A stretch of 64,000 nt of DNA from Paramarasmius palmivorus (lineage: Eukaryota; Basidiomycota; Agaricomycetes; Agaricales; Marasmiaceae), in NCBI GenBank assembly GCA_037176845.1, contig JAYKXP010000008.1:434001-498000 (forward strand), in the 5' to 3' direction. Of the stretch, positions 48,475 to 59,432 are shown in pieces (the stretch's first letter is position 1; each line of letters begins with the position of its first letter). The translations under genes and the position numbers were made by a program. Under the pieces are notes generated by a model. It did not search any database, was not told where the DNA came from, and worked only from the letters and a program-made list of their open reading frames with translations.

Positions 48475-48545
48475 TGCGGAAAGGTCGTGGTCGGGGAACA
48501 AGAGTGCGCGCTTGTGGCTGTGTCATTCTTCGCAGTACAACACCC
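48475..48545. promoter_or_regulatory. Divergent 71-bp intergenic region MED16/PSMG3
   Basis: The start codons of the two genes are 71 bp apart, so promoters and 5' leaders must overlap. No TATA box is obvious. The MED16 start is the less certain of the two. Confidence 0.5.
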
Positions 48546-49084
48546 ATGTCGACGTTGACTGGTTCCAAGGAAATCGATGGTATAACGACAGAAATCTCAA
48601 TTCAGCATTTTGCGGATAGTATTCTGGTGCTCGTAACGCAATTGGGAAAAGTAGGAAATTTAGTAAGAATGTCTTCACTTTTCATTGACTTCATTCTAAA
48701 TAATGTTCCTAGATTCAAGCATCTTTGCCTGCGACGACACCACTTCTGCCAATCCCTCCTCCAGATCCAACTCAACCAAATGTTCAGCAGCTACCCCCTG
48801 TGCCAACAGCTATTCAATTGACCAATCTATTGGGCCATGCACCATCAGAGCACCTACACACCCTGCACAACCTCTACGCGTCCCAGATCGCATCGATCTT
48901 GTGGTATATGGAGGCGGATGATCCAATGTCACAGAGAGTGAGAAGGAATGTCATTGTTGGGATTTCGTTGCAAAAGTCGCAAGACACTGTTGATTCACGG
49001 GGCCCAAGTGAAAGAGAGAGAAATACGTTCGCTGCGGTGATGGCTATGGTCCAAGAACTCTGCGCGAAGACACAAGGTTCATGA
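48546..49084 (+). CDS. Proteasome assembly chaperone 3 (PSMG3/Poc3)-like
   Basis: Two exons (48546-48662, 48713-49084), 162 aa. The N-terminus reads ISIQHFADSILVLVTQLGKV then GNLIQASL, closely resembling human PSMG3 around its ILVLVTQFGKMGTLV strand. The C-terminal half has LGHAPSEHLHTLHNLYASQI and an aliphatic strand VIVGISLQ, parallel to the family's LLGQDEPLIHVFAKNLVAF and LLAVAVKD. PSMG3-PSMG4 templates early alpha-ring assembly. A proline-rich loop (PPPDPTQPNVQQLPPVP) replaces a shorter loop in animals. The final helix ends in VQELCAKTQGS. Identification is from pattern memory over a short divergent family. Confidence 0.7.
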
Positions 49085-49211
49085 ACAAGATTTTTCTAGC
49101 AGAACCTAGAACTAACAAATGTGATATCTTGCAGGCAAATAAATGACTGTAGAAAGGACTGGTTAACAGGGTGAGAGAAAGAGCATGAACGCGTAGCACG
49201 AACTAGAACTA

Positions 49212-49394
49212 TCAATTGCCATCTTTCTTTTCTTCTTTTTTGAGAGATTGTTTCCACTTGAGTAACTCCAGCAATCTCTGGTCTTGTGGGAGACCAGTCC
49301 TCGGGTGTGTTTCGTAGAGATAGTAGGCGAACACGCCAGTGAACACCCCAAGAATAGGGTCGATTGCTCTGCGAAAATACCTGAATATGAGCAT
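49212..49394 (-). CDS. NCE101-like small membrane protein
   Basis: A 60-aa frame starting MLIFRYFRRAIDPILGVFTG and continuing AYYLYETHPRTGLPQ, then LLELLKWK and a lysine-rich tail. Yeast Nce101 (non-classical export) is of similar size and has the same D-P...TG..AYYLYE...G...EL core with one membrane helix. The stop follows KKEEKKDGN. An upstream frame at 49602-49405 (KYKIEREWEEYATFF...) could be a first exon joined through a donor at about 49422, but the join is weak and I do not include it. Cellular role is unclear even in yeast. Confidence 0.65.
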   Translation of the reverse strand: MLIFRYFRRAIDPILGVFTGVFAYYLYETHPRTGLPQDQRLLELLKWKQSLKKEEKKDGN

Positions 49395-49600
49395 ATCCGT
49401 ACAACTAATGACACGACATACCTATGAAGCAGAACGGGAGGGGGCATTTCAGGAATGCTTCGTGGTCGTCGTGAGTAAAGTAGAGCCGCTCGGGGTACAC
49501 GCCTTGCCGTGTCGGATTGCAGCGGATTGCCCGGACACGAGTCGAGCACGGGTCGAAAAAAGTTGCGTACTCCTCCCACTCTCTCTCAATCTTGTACTTC

Positions 49601-52600
49601 ATGTCTAGTGCTTTCGAACGTCAAATCCGTCCTGTTTATGGTGTGTGCATACTCAATTCATGTTCGCATATCATGTTTTGACCTGTTACTTGAAAGATGC
49701 TTTGGACACCGGTTCAAATAAATCAGCAATAGTTGCTTGCAATAAGCTCTTGAAGAAGTACCCCAAAAATGACCTCGTCAAGGTAGAGACGACGCTCGTG
49801 TATCGTTTTCAAGTCTAAGCATCCTTTACAGGCTCTTAAAGCTCTTGCATTGGTCCGCTCTCAAAAAGTAGAAGAATCGCTCGTTCTTTGTGACGAAGTC
49901 CTTGCATCCAAGCCAACCGATGATTCCACTCTCACCGCTATGATGCATGTCTTGCGTGGTCTCGGGCGTCGTGAGTTTACTTGTTATCGTTCTGAATCGA
50001 TTTACATTGTTGGGCCCTTTTAATAGACAACGACATGGTCACAATGTTCGAGGAAGCATTCAAACAGCAGCCAGGGAATGAAGAGCTAGGCGCACAAACC
50101 TTCTTTGCGAACGTCCGGGCAGGCCATTGGAAATCTGCCCAGCAGGCGGGTAATTACTATTGCAACCCCAACACGTTTCTTACATGATTTTTATGACAGA
50201 TCGCTACAAAAATGCACAAGTCATTCCAGGAAGAAAAGTACCTCTATTGGAGCATCATTAGCGCCGTTCTTCAAGTCAGTTCCCATCACGTCGACCTGGG
50301 AGTCCTTCTCTGAACGTTTGACGCGTTTTTTCAGGCAAACGATGTCACCACACGACCTGACATGAAAACGATTCTCTACAAGCTAGCCCATCGATTAATA
50401 ACTTCTTCGCCGAGACCCTCTACCTTACATCCTGACCGCTTCTACTTGCATCTCAAAATCCTGCGGGAACTTGGGCTATATGACGAGGCAGCTACCCTCC
50501 TGGACAGCGACGCCGGTCGGCTATATTGTGCGACGAATCTGTCGTGTAATGAGCTTAGAAGGGATATTGCGAAGGACCGTGGCCTGTTGAAGGAGGAAGG
50601 AGAGCGAGCTGAAGGGCTCATACGCGACAAAAAGTTTGTCACAATCATCTTTTCGCATGTATTAAATCTAAATCTCTGTCAGCGACCGAAACTGGCTAGA
50701 GTTTCTTTCAGTCCTAGATGCGACCTTCTCATACACCACTTCATCAGACGACGCATCCAAGGAGGAGTGCTCAAAACACATAGCCAAATCGCAAGATTTG
50801 TTCACTTCGATCGCGGAAGCAGATGGCAGGAAGGAGCGAGCTGGTTTACTCGCCCTACTAGAACTCGAGCATCGCAGCAGATCACACGGTTTCTCGGATG
50901 GTACGTGGCTTGGTTATTGGCATGATACCTGCAGCTAAAAGACTGCACAGATCCATCCACAATGCTTCAATTAATGTACAAATACTTCGAGACGTTCGGA
51001 GACAAGACCTGCTGCTACGAAGACATGAAGCCCTATTTAACACTACCGTCAGAAGACTTATCAAAATGGACGGAATTCTTAGAGTCCATTCCCAGCTCAT
51101 TCGTGAGTTTACTGTTGTGATGCAGCATTTAAGGGACTTCCTGACTTAGATTAATCCCAGTCCACCATTAACGACCTGCAACGTTATATCAACGCCCAGA
51201 AATTAATACGGTTTAATCTCCAAATCGACGACCTGAATCCAGAGGCCGAGTTATCTCGAGCTCAATTGTATACCAAGAAATACCTAGAAGGGCTTCCCCT
51301 CGGAAGCGACCTCCCATCAACGGAACTGCAACCCGCAGATGATCTCGCTATTCTCGCAGCGAGTATCTTCGTCAATGTCTGGAAGATTACCAGCAAAGAG
51401 CATCACTTATTTGATGCTGCTGTTGTACTAGAATATGGATTGACCAAAAGCAAACAGTCATTCCAGATGCGACTCATGTTAATACGAGTGTACCGCCTAC
51501 TAGGTAAGAACCTATACTTGTGCTTGGCATTCTTTGACTGATTCCTGTTGTAGGTGCACCCATGGCAGCCTTGGAGCACTACAGATTATTGGGCATCAAG
51601 CAGGTGCAAAATGATACCCTCTCGCACTTTATACTATCCCGCGCGTCGATGTTCTCTCTGGCAGCAACTGGAGATTTGACATTCTCGACCGAGTGTATCG
51701 AAGCAAGTCAAATTTACCTCACTAACTCGCAAGAGGTGATAGAGCCAGTCAATTTTGCTGTACATCCTTTGACTGACAAATTGTCTTAGACCGGAGAATA
51801 CGTGATCAGAGCGCTCACGACCGAAAAATACTCACAGGTGCTTCACGATCTTGGTTTTTACGAGGCTACTGTCGTTCATACGCAATCAACAGATACCAGA
51901 GTTCATAACATTCGAAGATCGTCTCGACAACTCTCTTCAAAGAGACATTGTTAAGATGGAGCATCTTCGTATGCGGCTTGCCCATGAGCCTATCAGTTCG
52001 GACGTGATTGACATGGAGCTCATCGAACTGAAGTTTATCTTTGATCGCCGTAAGCCGTGAAAACGTTCATTTGGTCTTCAGTGAAACTTACCGATAGTAC
52101 AGAACACCACGACAACCGAGACTCCGCTATCCTTGCTAACTATCAACCCAAGATTGCTGCTAGTTTCGACGAACAGACAACCTTACTCGAGAAAGTTGAA
52201 GGAGTACGTCACTGCATTCAATTCCTAGGAGTCAAATTCTGAGACCGAATGCCATCTCAGCAAGGCTGGTTATCATCTCTTCTCAAGTTATACATCCGGG
52301 CTTTCACTCAAGCAAGTGACCTTGACGATACCGTTGAAGAAAAGCTTCTTGTCGGCGACCGGCCCAAGGTGTCACCTGAACTCGACAAACAGTCTACCCT
52401 CAAAGACCGCGTCAAGACGAGAACGGACGAGGAATTGACCGAGGTATTTGTTTCTTCACTTAGCTCCAACACCTGATCTGACTGTGCTTTAGCTTACCCC
52501 ACACGAAGCAGCACTAATTCAATTCGCCGATACGTTGTCAAACTGGCTTGAACCATACCATGACTATGCCCGTCCACCTCCATCCGTCGTTCTTGCCGAA

Positions 52601-53314
52601 GCCGCCAGATTGACCGAGAAGAAGACTGGTTTCCCTCTCAAGGGCGTCGAGATTCCACCTCAGAATGGAAACTCGCACAAGAAAGAGGAAGACCCCCCTA
52701 CTGTAGTTGACGCACCAGAATTCATCACTCAGTTCTTTGAGGGTACGTTATTGAACAACGGAATGCCCTATCTGTCATTGACCTTCTCTTGCAGACATGA
52801 AAGCACGCTTCAAGGATGCAACAGATTCTGGTTCTCTTCCTGACATCCTTCATGTTGCTACGGTGATACAGGAGGCATTCCTACTCTTTGTGGTCGCCAC
52901 GAACCGGTTCAAGGCCCAGTCAGTGGTGAAGATCAATAAACTCGGTGGAGTAAGTCCTTCGAGTCTTGTGTCAAACACAGTAGTAACACTTGAACTTGCT
53001 AGCTTGTTAACAAATTCAAGCCCATCAAGACGGTGACTCTTTCGGTAGCTAAAGAAGTTGCTTCAGAGCTCGTGGCCCTGAGTGCAAAGGATGGAAACCA
53101 AGAGAGCAGAAAGACATTGATGGACGCCTGCTCCATCGGTTTCGACGACGTAGGAGTTCAGTCACGTTTCGTATTGAATCTGTCTGACGTTTTATTCCAG
53201 ATTGACCACGATTTCGCCCTCAACGTCGCAAAGAAGATTACCGACTCGAGGAAGAAAGTTTCTGAAGGTGTTGGCAAAGGGTTGGCTAAGCTATGTACCA
53301 CATACGACTCGTGA
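49601..53314 (+). CDS. NAA25: NatB N-acetyltransferase auxiliary subunit NAA25/MDM20
   Basis: Ribosome-associated TPR scaffold that activates Naa20 to acetylate N-termini beginning Met-Asp/Glu/Asn/Gln. Fourteen or so exons, beginning 49601-49640, 49697-49782, 49832 onward. Landmarks: SNKSAIVACNKLLKKYP, TFFANVRAGHWKSAQQ, KMHKSFQEEKYLYWSIISAV, the Naa25 phrase DRNWLEFLSVLDATF, LYTKKYLEGLPLGSDLP, KEHHLFDAAVVLEYGL, and a final helix-rich C-terminus ending LAKLCTTYDS. At 50140-50150 the exon end CAGCAGGCGGGTAATT does not keep phase: either one extra G in the GGG run or a GC donor (GCGGGT). I favour the extra base. All other joins are canonical and in phase. Confidence 0.9.
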
Positions 53315-53445
53315 ACATGGACACAACAGGCGCTAAGCCTGTACATATGCATATGGCTGGTATGCACAGATAATGTACTCACATACGCCCCGCTCCAGAG
53401 ATAAATTACATGGATATAACACTATTGACTATGATACAGACCGGT

Positions 53446-54230
53446 TTATGATGCTTTCTTTTGCTCCTTTTGCCACCGCTTCTTTTGTTGCGATGCGGCT
53501 GCCTTGTTGCCAAAAATGAATGCAGATGTATGTTTGTCAGCCCCCGTCGTTTTTGAGCGGTGTACGACGTTGCCAAAAACTATCTGGAGAGTCAAGTGAT
53601 GTGAGCAGTTAGATACAGGGGATTGAATGAGGACGTACAACCCATAAACCCCATGCACCACTGATGCCTGTAGCTACGCAATAGACAGATGCCAATGATC
53701 CTACCGATTTGGTGTTGTATGCAAGGAAGGCAGTAAAAAGGGAAGCGGCTGTAAGGGGCATAAGAAGAGGGTGTTCTTGTGCATGGTTCGTAGCTTGATA
53801 TGGAGATTGAGAGGGTATCTGTAGACAAGTTAGTTGTCACCCCGTATCTGTGAGTCAAAGATACAAACATTGAGTATCAGGGTTATAGCGAGAGTGAGGA
53901 GCCAGATTCCGAAGTGAGTTGCGAGGAATAACTCGAGAGGTGTGAGATCCGATCTCCGCTCTGTTTCAGACATCCCGCTGGAATGGGATATAAAGAGAAG
54001 AAACTGAGGGAAAATAGAAAGTAATGCAGCCAGAACAGCAAGCCTAAAGAACACGTCAGCCACAACTCCACATGAATGAACACGATGCGACAGACAGAGA
54101 TGCAGCAGTCCATGACCATAGCGAAAGAGTATTATCGATTGCCTCTGAATGTGCTGATGGTAGGTTCTGGGGATGATTGATCCCTTTCCTTTGAATTCGA
54201 GCCAAGTTCTTTCATTTCGAACGAGCTCAT
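53446..54230 (-). CDS. Four-helix membrane protein of unknown function
   Basis: Four exons (54230-54143, 54065-53869, 53818-53642, 53583-53446) give exactly 199 aa. Hydrophobic segments: [50 protein letters not shown] and [20 protein letters not shown], then a lysine-rich tail [10 protein letters not shown] that could be an ER-type retention or inside-positive tail. A soluble loop with [13 protein letters not shown] lies between helices 2 and 3. Intron 54142-54066 starts GC (AGAG|GCAATC); without it the frame stops at TAA. I recognise no named family; placement of N- and C-termini in the cytosol is inferred from charge. Confidence 0.7.
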
Positions 54231-54399
54231 GATGGAAGAGAAGTGACGGTTGAGAGCGACCCGACTGGGCATGCATGCTATGACGCGTGGGCACTGCGCA
54301 AGTCGTTTATTTCCCACGCATTAGCGCCCGGTCTGTGGACGCGTCCACCTTGCGTCGACTTGAATTCCCTCTTGTTCATCTACCACCATCTCTTTCTCA

Positions 54400-55789
54400 A
54401 TGTCTACCGTCTCTTCAAGCACGCCGGAATTTGATTTTGGGAATTCGTCAACTGCGCAAGATGTCAATTGCCGTTTCTTTCTGGACCCGACAATGTTGCA
54501 TCGGTACCCTTTTGGCTGACAGAATGTGGACACGTCCTCTGCAACAATCATCTCAGTTCGCCTTCCTTTCGAGACGAGAATTACCTGAATTTAACATGCT
54601 ATCAGAGGCCGATCAAAGCTGCTCGCAATGTGGGGCTACAGGAGTACAACTGGTACCGCTTCAGCGTGAGGTGCGTGGTCCCAGGTCGCACCGCGTCATT
54701 TCACTCATAGGATTTGTTAGATGGAAGCGCCGATGTCGCAGTGGTTTTGCTCTATACCATATGCACTTGATGCGATTGCGTATGCGGCCAAGGTAATCTT
54801 CCATCCAACACACTCCGACTTGGCCAACGCATCACGTTCCAGTTTCAACAAGAATCGATGGCAGCTCAGATCCGTAATCTCAAGGCCCGGCATCATCAAC
54901 AACGTCTATACATTGAGAAGCTCAAGCAAGAGAATGCTGAACTGAAGCGGTATGGGGCTGAACCTCTTTACGACTCGGGTCACTGAACTTTCCCCTAGCA
55001 TGAATGACATGCTTCAAGCTCAATCCCAATACCAGGATACCGACCCATATCAGCAAGATGGTTACGAAAACCGATCAATGCAATACGCAAACACGAACGG
55101 AAAACGTCCAAGAATGGATTCAATGAAGTAAGGTTAACCCGGTCATCTTTAATCCATGCTCGAGCCCACCGGAATAGGTCGCCGATCATGTCGAGTCCTC
55201 GTAGGACGTCTCCCCCGATTGGGGTGACCAGGTTGACGCTTCCTCCGGGTCAGAAACCGCCACAACTTGCTGCCAAAACCCATGAGGTCCGAGAATCAAT
55301 TGATGATGCAGCCCATCGCAGGCCGGGCTCGAGCCAGTTCGCACAGTAAGTCCCGTTCATTATTCGCTGAATGGGCCCGATGCATTTTCCCTTAGGCAAT
55401 ACGCATATGCTCCTCAATCAAGTCACATTCAGCCTTCTCACATACCCCGCCAACAACTGAGCTCTAGACGTGGTAAACCACCGACAGAACAACCTGCACA
55501 ACGTACACATTCCTCTCAGCTGATGCCTCCTCCCCAAGCTCCTGCACGAACCGTATTCAACCCGCGATCCAGCACCCACTCAAAGTCTCCTGCGAATCAG
55601 CAAGTAATTCCTCAGATGAATTCTCGTCGCAACCCGGATCTCCCTTCAACGTCGCATCGACTGCCCCAGCAAGCATACCCCTACATACCTGAAGCTCCTG
55701 GAACCTCTCAGGGACCCTCTAATATTTCTTCGAACCGGTTCTTGCCTCACGAACATCAGACGTCTCGATTTCCTCGCGAATCAATTTAG
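54400..55789 (+). CDS. ZIP3/HEI10-like RING finger coiled-coil protein (one frame break)
   Basis: Exons: 54400-54555, 54606-54670, 54721-54792, 54843-54949, 54999-55127, 55178-55345, 55396-55789, 363 aa once one base is restored. The N-terminal RING reads NCPFLSG...FWLTECGHVLCNNHL...CSQCGATGVQLVPLQ. A coiled coil follows (ARHHQQRLYIEKLKQENAEL), then a serine/proline/glutamine-rich tail. Zip3, HEI10 and RNF212 share this RING, coil and disordered tail plan and control meiotic crossovers by SUMO or ubiquitin ligation. Exon 1 lacks a C after TGCC near 54466, right at the first zinc cysteine. Other small RING proteins could look similar, so the meiotic role is an inference. Confidence 0.65.
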
Positions 55790-55983
55790 GTGTGAATGGT
55801 GGCGGCGGTGGTAGTGGACAAAGAACGCCTTTTGTACCAAAGTGACGTACTGAATACATGAAATGCTTGTTTGCTGTACTGGAATGTACTGAAAACGCAC
55901 CCCAAGCTGTACGACCTGCAATGAGTCATGCATCACTGTACTGAGCGTTGGCAGGAGACCTGAATCGAACTTTCGAACTGTAA

Positions 55984-56827
55984 TTAATCTTCGGGTAGGA
56001 TAGCCTTTCTTCTGTATTTGCCTTGATCGCGGAGCCACTAGAAGAATCTTCAGATGAGAACAAAAATGGGAGAATCGTTGCAACATACCTGTCTATATTG
56101 ATGCAAAGACCCTATTTTTTCACCTACGTCATGTTCATTAACAACCTATTCGGAACCAAGTGAAAGGCAGATGTACCGTAATAGTCGGGCACCGGACTCG
56201 TTGGGCTTTGAAGGGAAGCATCCACGCGGCGTTTTGTTATGTGCTGGTAGAACTCTTTATCTCGAGCGTCAATTAAAGCTCCCACTCGGCGGTGACTGAA
56301 CCTCCAAATCGCATTCCCTAGTGTGGGGCCCAAGAGATAACCAAATCCTACAGCAGATGACCAAAGTTGAGTGTTCTATTACCGGAATTTCGAGCTTAGT
56401 GGACACGCACCCATACACGCGGTCGTGCAAATACCATAGAAGAAGAATGGGTCAATCCCCTATGAGTCATAAGTTGAAAACCGAGTCAAAATTCCGTGCC
56501 GGTCGCTCACGAAAATGGGTTTGGTAGGATCAGTGTCCAAACTACCGAAGTACGAAGCTCCTGCAAATAGACCGAGAAGAGACGTTGGTATTGTCATGGC
56601 CTTTATGAACAGTAAGCCCAAGTCAACAAAGAGTAAAAGTCACATACATTCTGCCATCTCCTTCGATTAGCACGAATTGCAAGATACTCCGGCCATGATA
56701 GGTGACTTTGTGCAGCTTCTGGAGCTTTTGTAGAGTTGAATCTGCCAATAAGCAGAGATTTTGAAGGTACTTGACGCGTAGAACGCAGAGATAGAAAGAT
56801 TATAGGTCGTTGTAGAATGGGCCTCAT
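55984..56827 (-). CDS. PAM17: PAM17, TIM23 presequence-translocase motor subunit
   Basis: Six exons (56827-56648, 56600-56511, 56459-56411, 56347-56177, 56123-56089, 56037-55984) give 192 aa with all phases correct. A basic presequence (MRPILQRPIIFLSLRSTRQ) precedes LSWPEYLAIRANRRRWQ. Then come SYFGSLDTDPTKPIFGIDPF, a second membrane segment with GFGYLLGPTLGNAIW, and the C-terminal signature [40 protein letters not shown] and ILPED. Pam17 helps organise the Tim44-Hsp70 import motor at the inner membrane. No irregular feature. Confidence 0.9.
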
Positions 56828-57644
56828 TGGTGGTCACAGTGGTTGAGACCAACGTGGAGATGACGGACTAGTCCATGGACCTCCAAGCTGGAACTAGGCG
56901 GAAATTCACACGACTCAACTCCGTCTTTGACTAAAAGGTCCGAGGCGAAACCTTGAAGAAATCTAAATACCCTATATCGAGAGTACACAAACTATGTTTT
57001 CTACCTCATGGTTTCTCACCGCACTTCCTCCTATTACCAGCGACATTGCCCACTAATCTCCGTTGCAAGTTTTAATTTCGTCAGCCTATGTCATTCGCAT
57101 TTGATTCGCACCTCGATTCTCGAGGATTCACCACACGTCCGACGGATCGTGGCCGTGTCGACATATGCACTTCTTGTGTTCTTCCCAAAGACAGTTATTT
57201 CCAAGTGAGCCCTGAAGCCCGTTTAACTTTTCCCCGCTTGTCCTCCGGCCGATCTGCTCCTCTCGTATCAGGGCTGGCTACTTTTCGAAATTCGTCCTTG
57301 TCAAGTCCTCAGGGATGTGGCCTGTCTTAATTGAACCGGCGAATAAATGGTTTTAGCGGGTGACTTCCGACACTGAACATGTGCATAAACATACCGTTGA
57401 CCTTTTCCATCAGAATCATTCAACCTCGGGTGCATATTTGTGGGTCGCGCCTTCACAAGTGCGAGTGGTATATGTCGAGATCAATCCCCGATAGTGGCTG
57501 ACAGCCGCAAGGACATCTTCTCCCGCTCCTTTCATCCTCCCTATCAGCCTATCAGGTCATCAAGAGGATATTCCGGGACCTCGGAGTGACGTATTCTTGG
57601 CCACCTCTTCCGCCGGCCAGTTAGTTGCTAACAACTTGAACGGG
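56828..57644. other. Intergenic region, about 820 bp, with one doubtful small frame
   Basis: Upstream of PAM17 and downstream of the methyltransferase, both on minus. A plus-strand frame of 80 codons at 57088-57330 contains a CTSC pair, but it has no neighbour support and no recognisable family. I do not call it. Confidence 0.5.
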
Positions 57645-58983
57645 TCAAAGCTTCTTGGACGCATAGACAATGTGAACCTTCGCCGATAAGTTGCACGCTG
57701 AATCGTAGAGGACCCTTTGAGCGTTCCTAACTAGATCGGTAGCTCGAATTTCGGGTAACCCGCAAGACAGAAACATCGGCTTTAGCGCAGGGAGGAGTAA
57801 ATCGTACTCCAGCCAAGCTAGCTGGCCAACAGTCAGTTTTCGCTCATCTACAAGAGAAATATTAGGCAAAAAATGGACTGAACTGCTATCCACTCACCCG
57901 TGGGCCAGAACCCGACAGGGATATTCCCCTCTCTCTTTACTATATTTTCGTAGGCGCCTGTGGCAGCTACCATATCCAACAGTCGTCCCGGGACCGCGAC
58001 GTCGACCTCCAAGCTGTTCAAACACAACCGAAAAGTATCCCAGAACTCGTACCAGTCTCGGATTTCTTCTGCACAAGAACCAAGTAAAGGCTGACCATCG
58101 GCATGGGGTTTGTGGTCAGGTTCTATGAGCAAGGTGAGCCCACCAGGACGAAGGACCCGCGCAATTTCCTTGAGAAGGCGATCGTAGTTGCGTATCTGGA
58201 TGCAACAATGTTAGAGTTGTCCATCAAAATACATCATCGAAAATAACGCACTCCCAGGTGTATTGAGCGAGCGTGCACAAAATCAAAGTACTCGTCTGGA
58301 TATGGTATAGGCCCTGAGTCCAGATCATACAGTTCAAACCTATGTTTCAGGGCCGAGTGTGCAACATTCATTCGCGTAAAATATATATATCACTCACTCG
58401 CAATTAGGTGGAACATCTCTATCCATCGCAAGCAGTTTGAATGAAATGCAGATACAAGAAGGGTAAGGATGAGTTATACCTGGGTTGGAGAGGTGCCAAG
58501 TCGATACCAACGACTTCCGCTCGGGGAAACTCATCCGCAATAGCTACTGCCCTGGACAGGTTCTCAGTGAATCCCACGGGCCATAAGATAGTTACAGCAC
58601 ACTTACCACAAACCGCTGCCCGTGCCCAAGTCAAGGACTTAGTGGTGATAATGAGACACCAGTTCATACATAAAAAGGCTGACGCACTTCTTCGTTTCTG
58701 ACCAAACTGCAGAGCTTCACGGACTGGGCCAATGTAGTTTCTTCCATGAAAGACAAATTCCATCATACGGTGGTGATAATGGAAACGCTAAGCTAGCAGT
58801 GGTTAGTAGCACGAGACGGTAATTCATAAGTGCGTTGCCAACCTTCATTTCGTCTTCGTCGGCTGGGAGGCGGTAGCGTGTGTTCAGAGCGTTGAGTCTT
58901 CGGCCGTTGAGTTCGCGAAAGAAAGTAGAATCATCATCGCCGACGTAGGTGTCCTCCTCTGGGCCAGGAAAGCTGGAGGACAT
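57645..58983 (-). CDS. Class I SAM-dependent methyltransferase
   Basis: A multi-exon gene of about 340 aa. Motif I (ILDLGTGSGLWAVAIADEFP) binds S-adenosylmethionine, followed by AEVVGIDLAPLQPR (acidic residue after beta 2), YPDEYFDFVHARSIHLGI (motif post-II) and VLRPGGLTLLIEPD (motif III). The N-terminal helix RLNALNTRYRLPADEDEMKR and the phrase FGQKRRILDLG are typical of the LaeA-like and UMTA-like methyltransferases expanded in Agaricomycetes. Three introns interrupt motif I and its flanks, all in phase; the frame is intact. Small-molecule or protein substrate cannot be inferred. There is no biosynthetic cluster around it. Confidence 0.88.
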
Positions 58984-59432
58984 AGGAATGCAGTAAGAGA
59001 GGGAATCCGAGCTTGTGAGGGCATCCTTTAAGCGCACGTCACATTCCCGGTCACAGACTCACAGCAGAGTCTCCACGGTGATGCCTGATGATGCTCGGTA
59101 CATTTGATGGTCATGTTATTCAGAAAACAATCAAATGGGACGTACCTGTAAAGTACCGGATTCTTTCATTCAGGCAATCTAGGCCCGCTTCGCTGGAGCC
59201 TGTGTGATGCGTTGACGATAAAGTTAATTAGCTATCCTAACAAGGGGTCCATTCATCCTATTGATGTTCCCTGATGTTCCCTTCACTAAAGCGAACAGAC
59301 TGCAGATGTCACCTCGGGCTACATTCTTATGGCATATAGCGCTGGCCGTTGCCAAGGGGAGTAAAGAAATTGACATAAACAGTTTGATAGAATACGTCTT
59401 ACAAAAAGAAAGCGCGTGAGCAAGGCGAACAT
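58984..59432. other. Intergenic region, 449 bp
   Basis: Between the SPT8 stop and the methyltransferase start, both on minus. A 70-codon minus frame at 59436-59224 overlaps the SPT8 stop and looks like chance. It must hold the methyltransferase promoter. Confidence 0.55.

Noticed and set aside
57088..57330. 80-codon plus frame with a CTSC pair
   Set aside because: Too short, no splice or neighbour support and no family recognised; kept only as a note in the intergenic entry.
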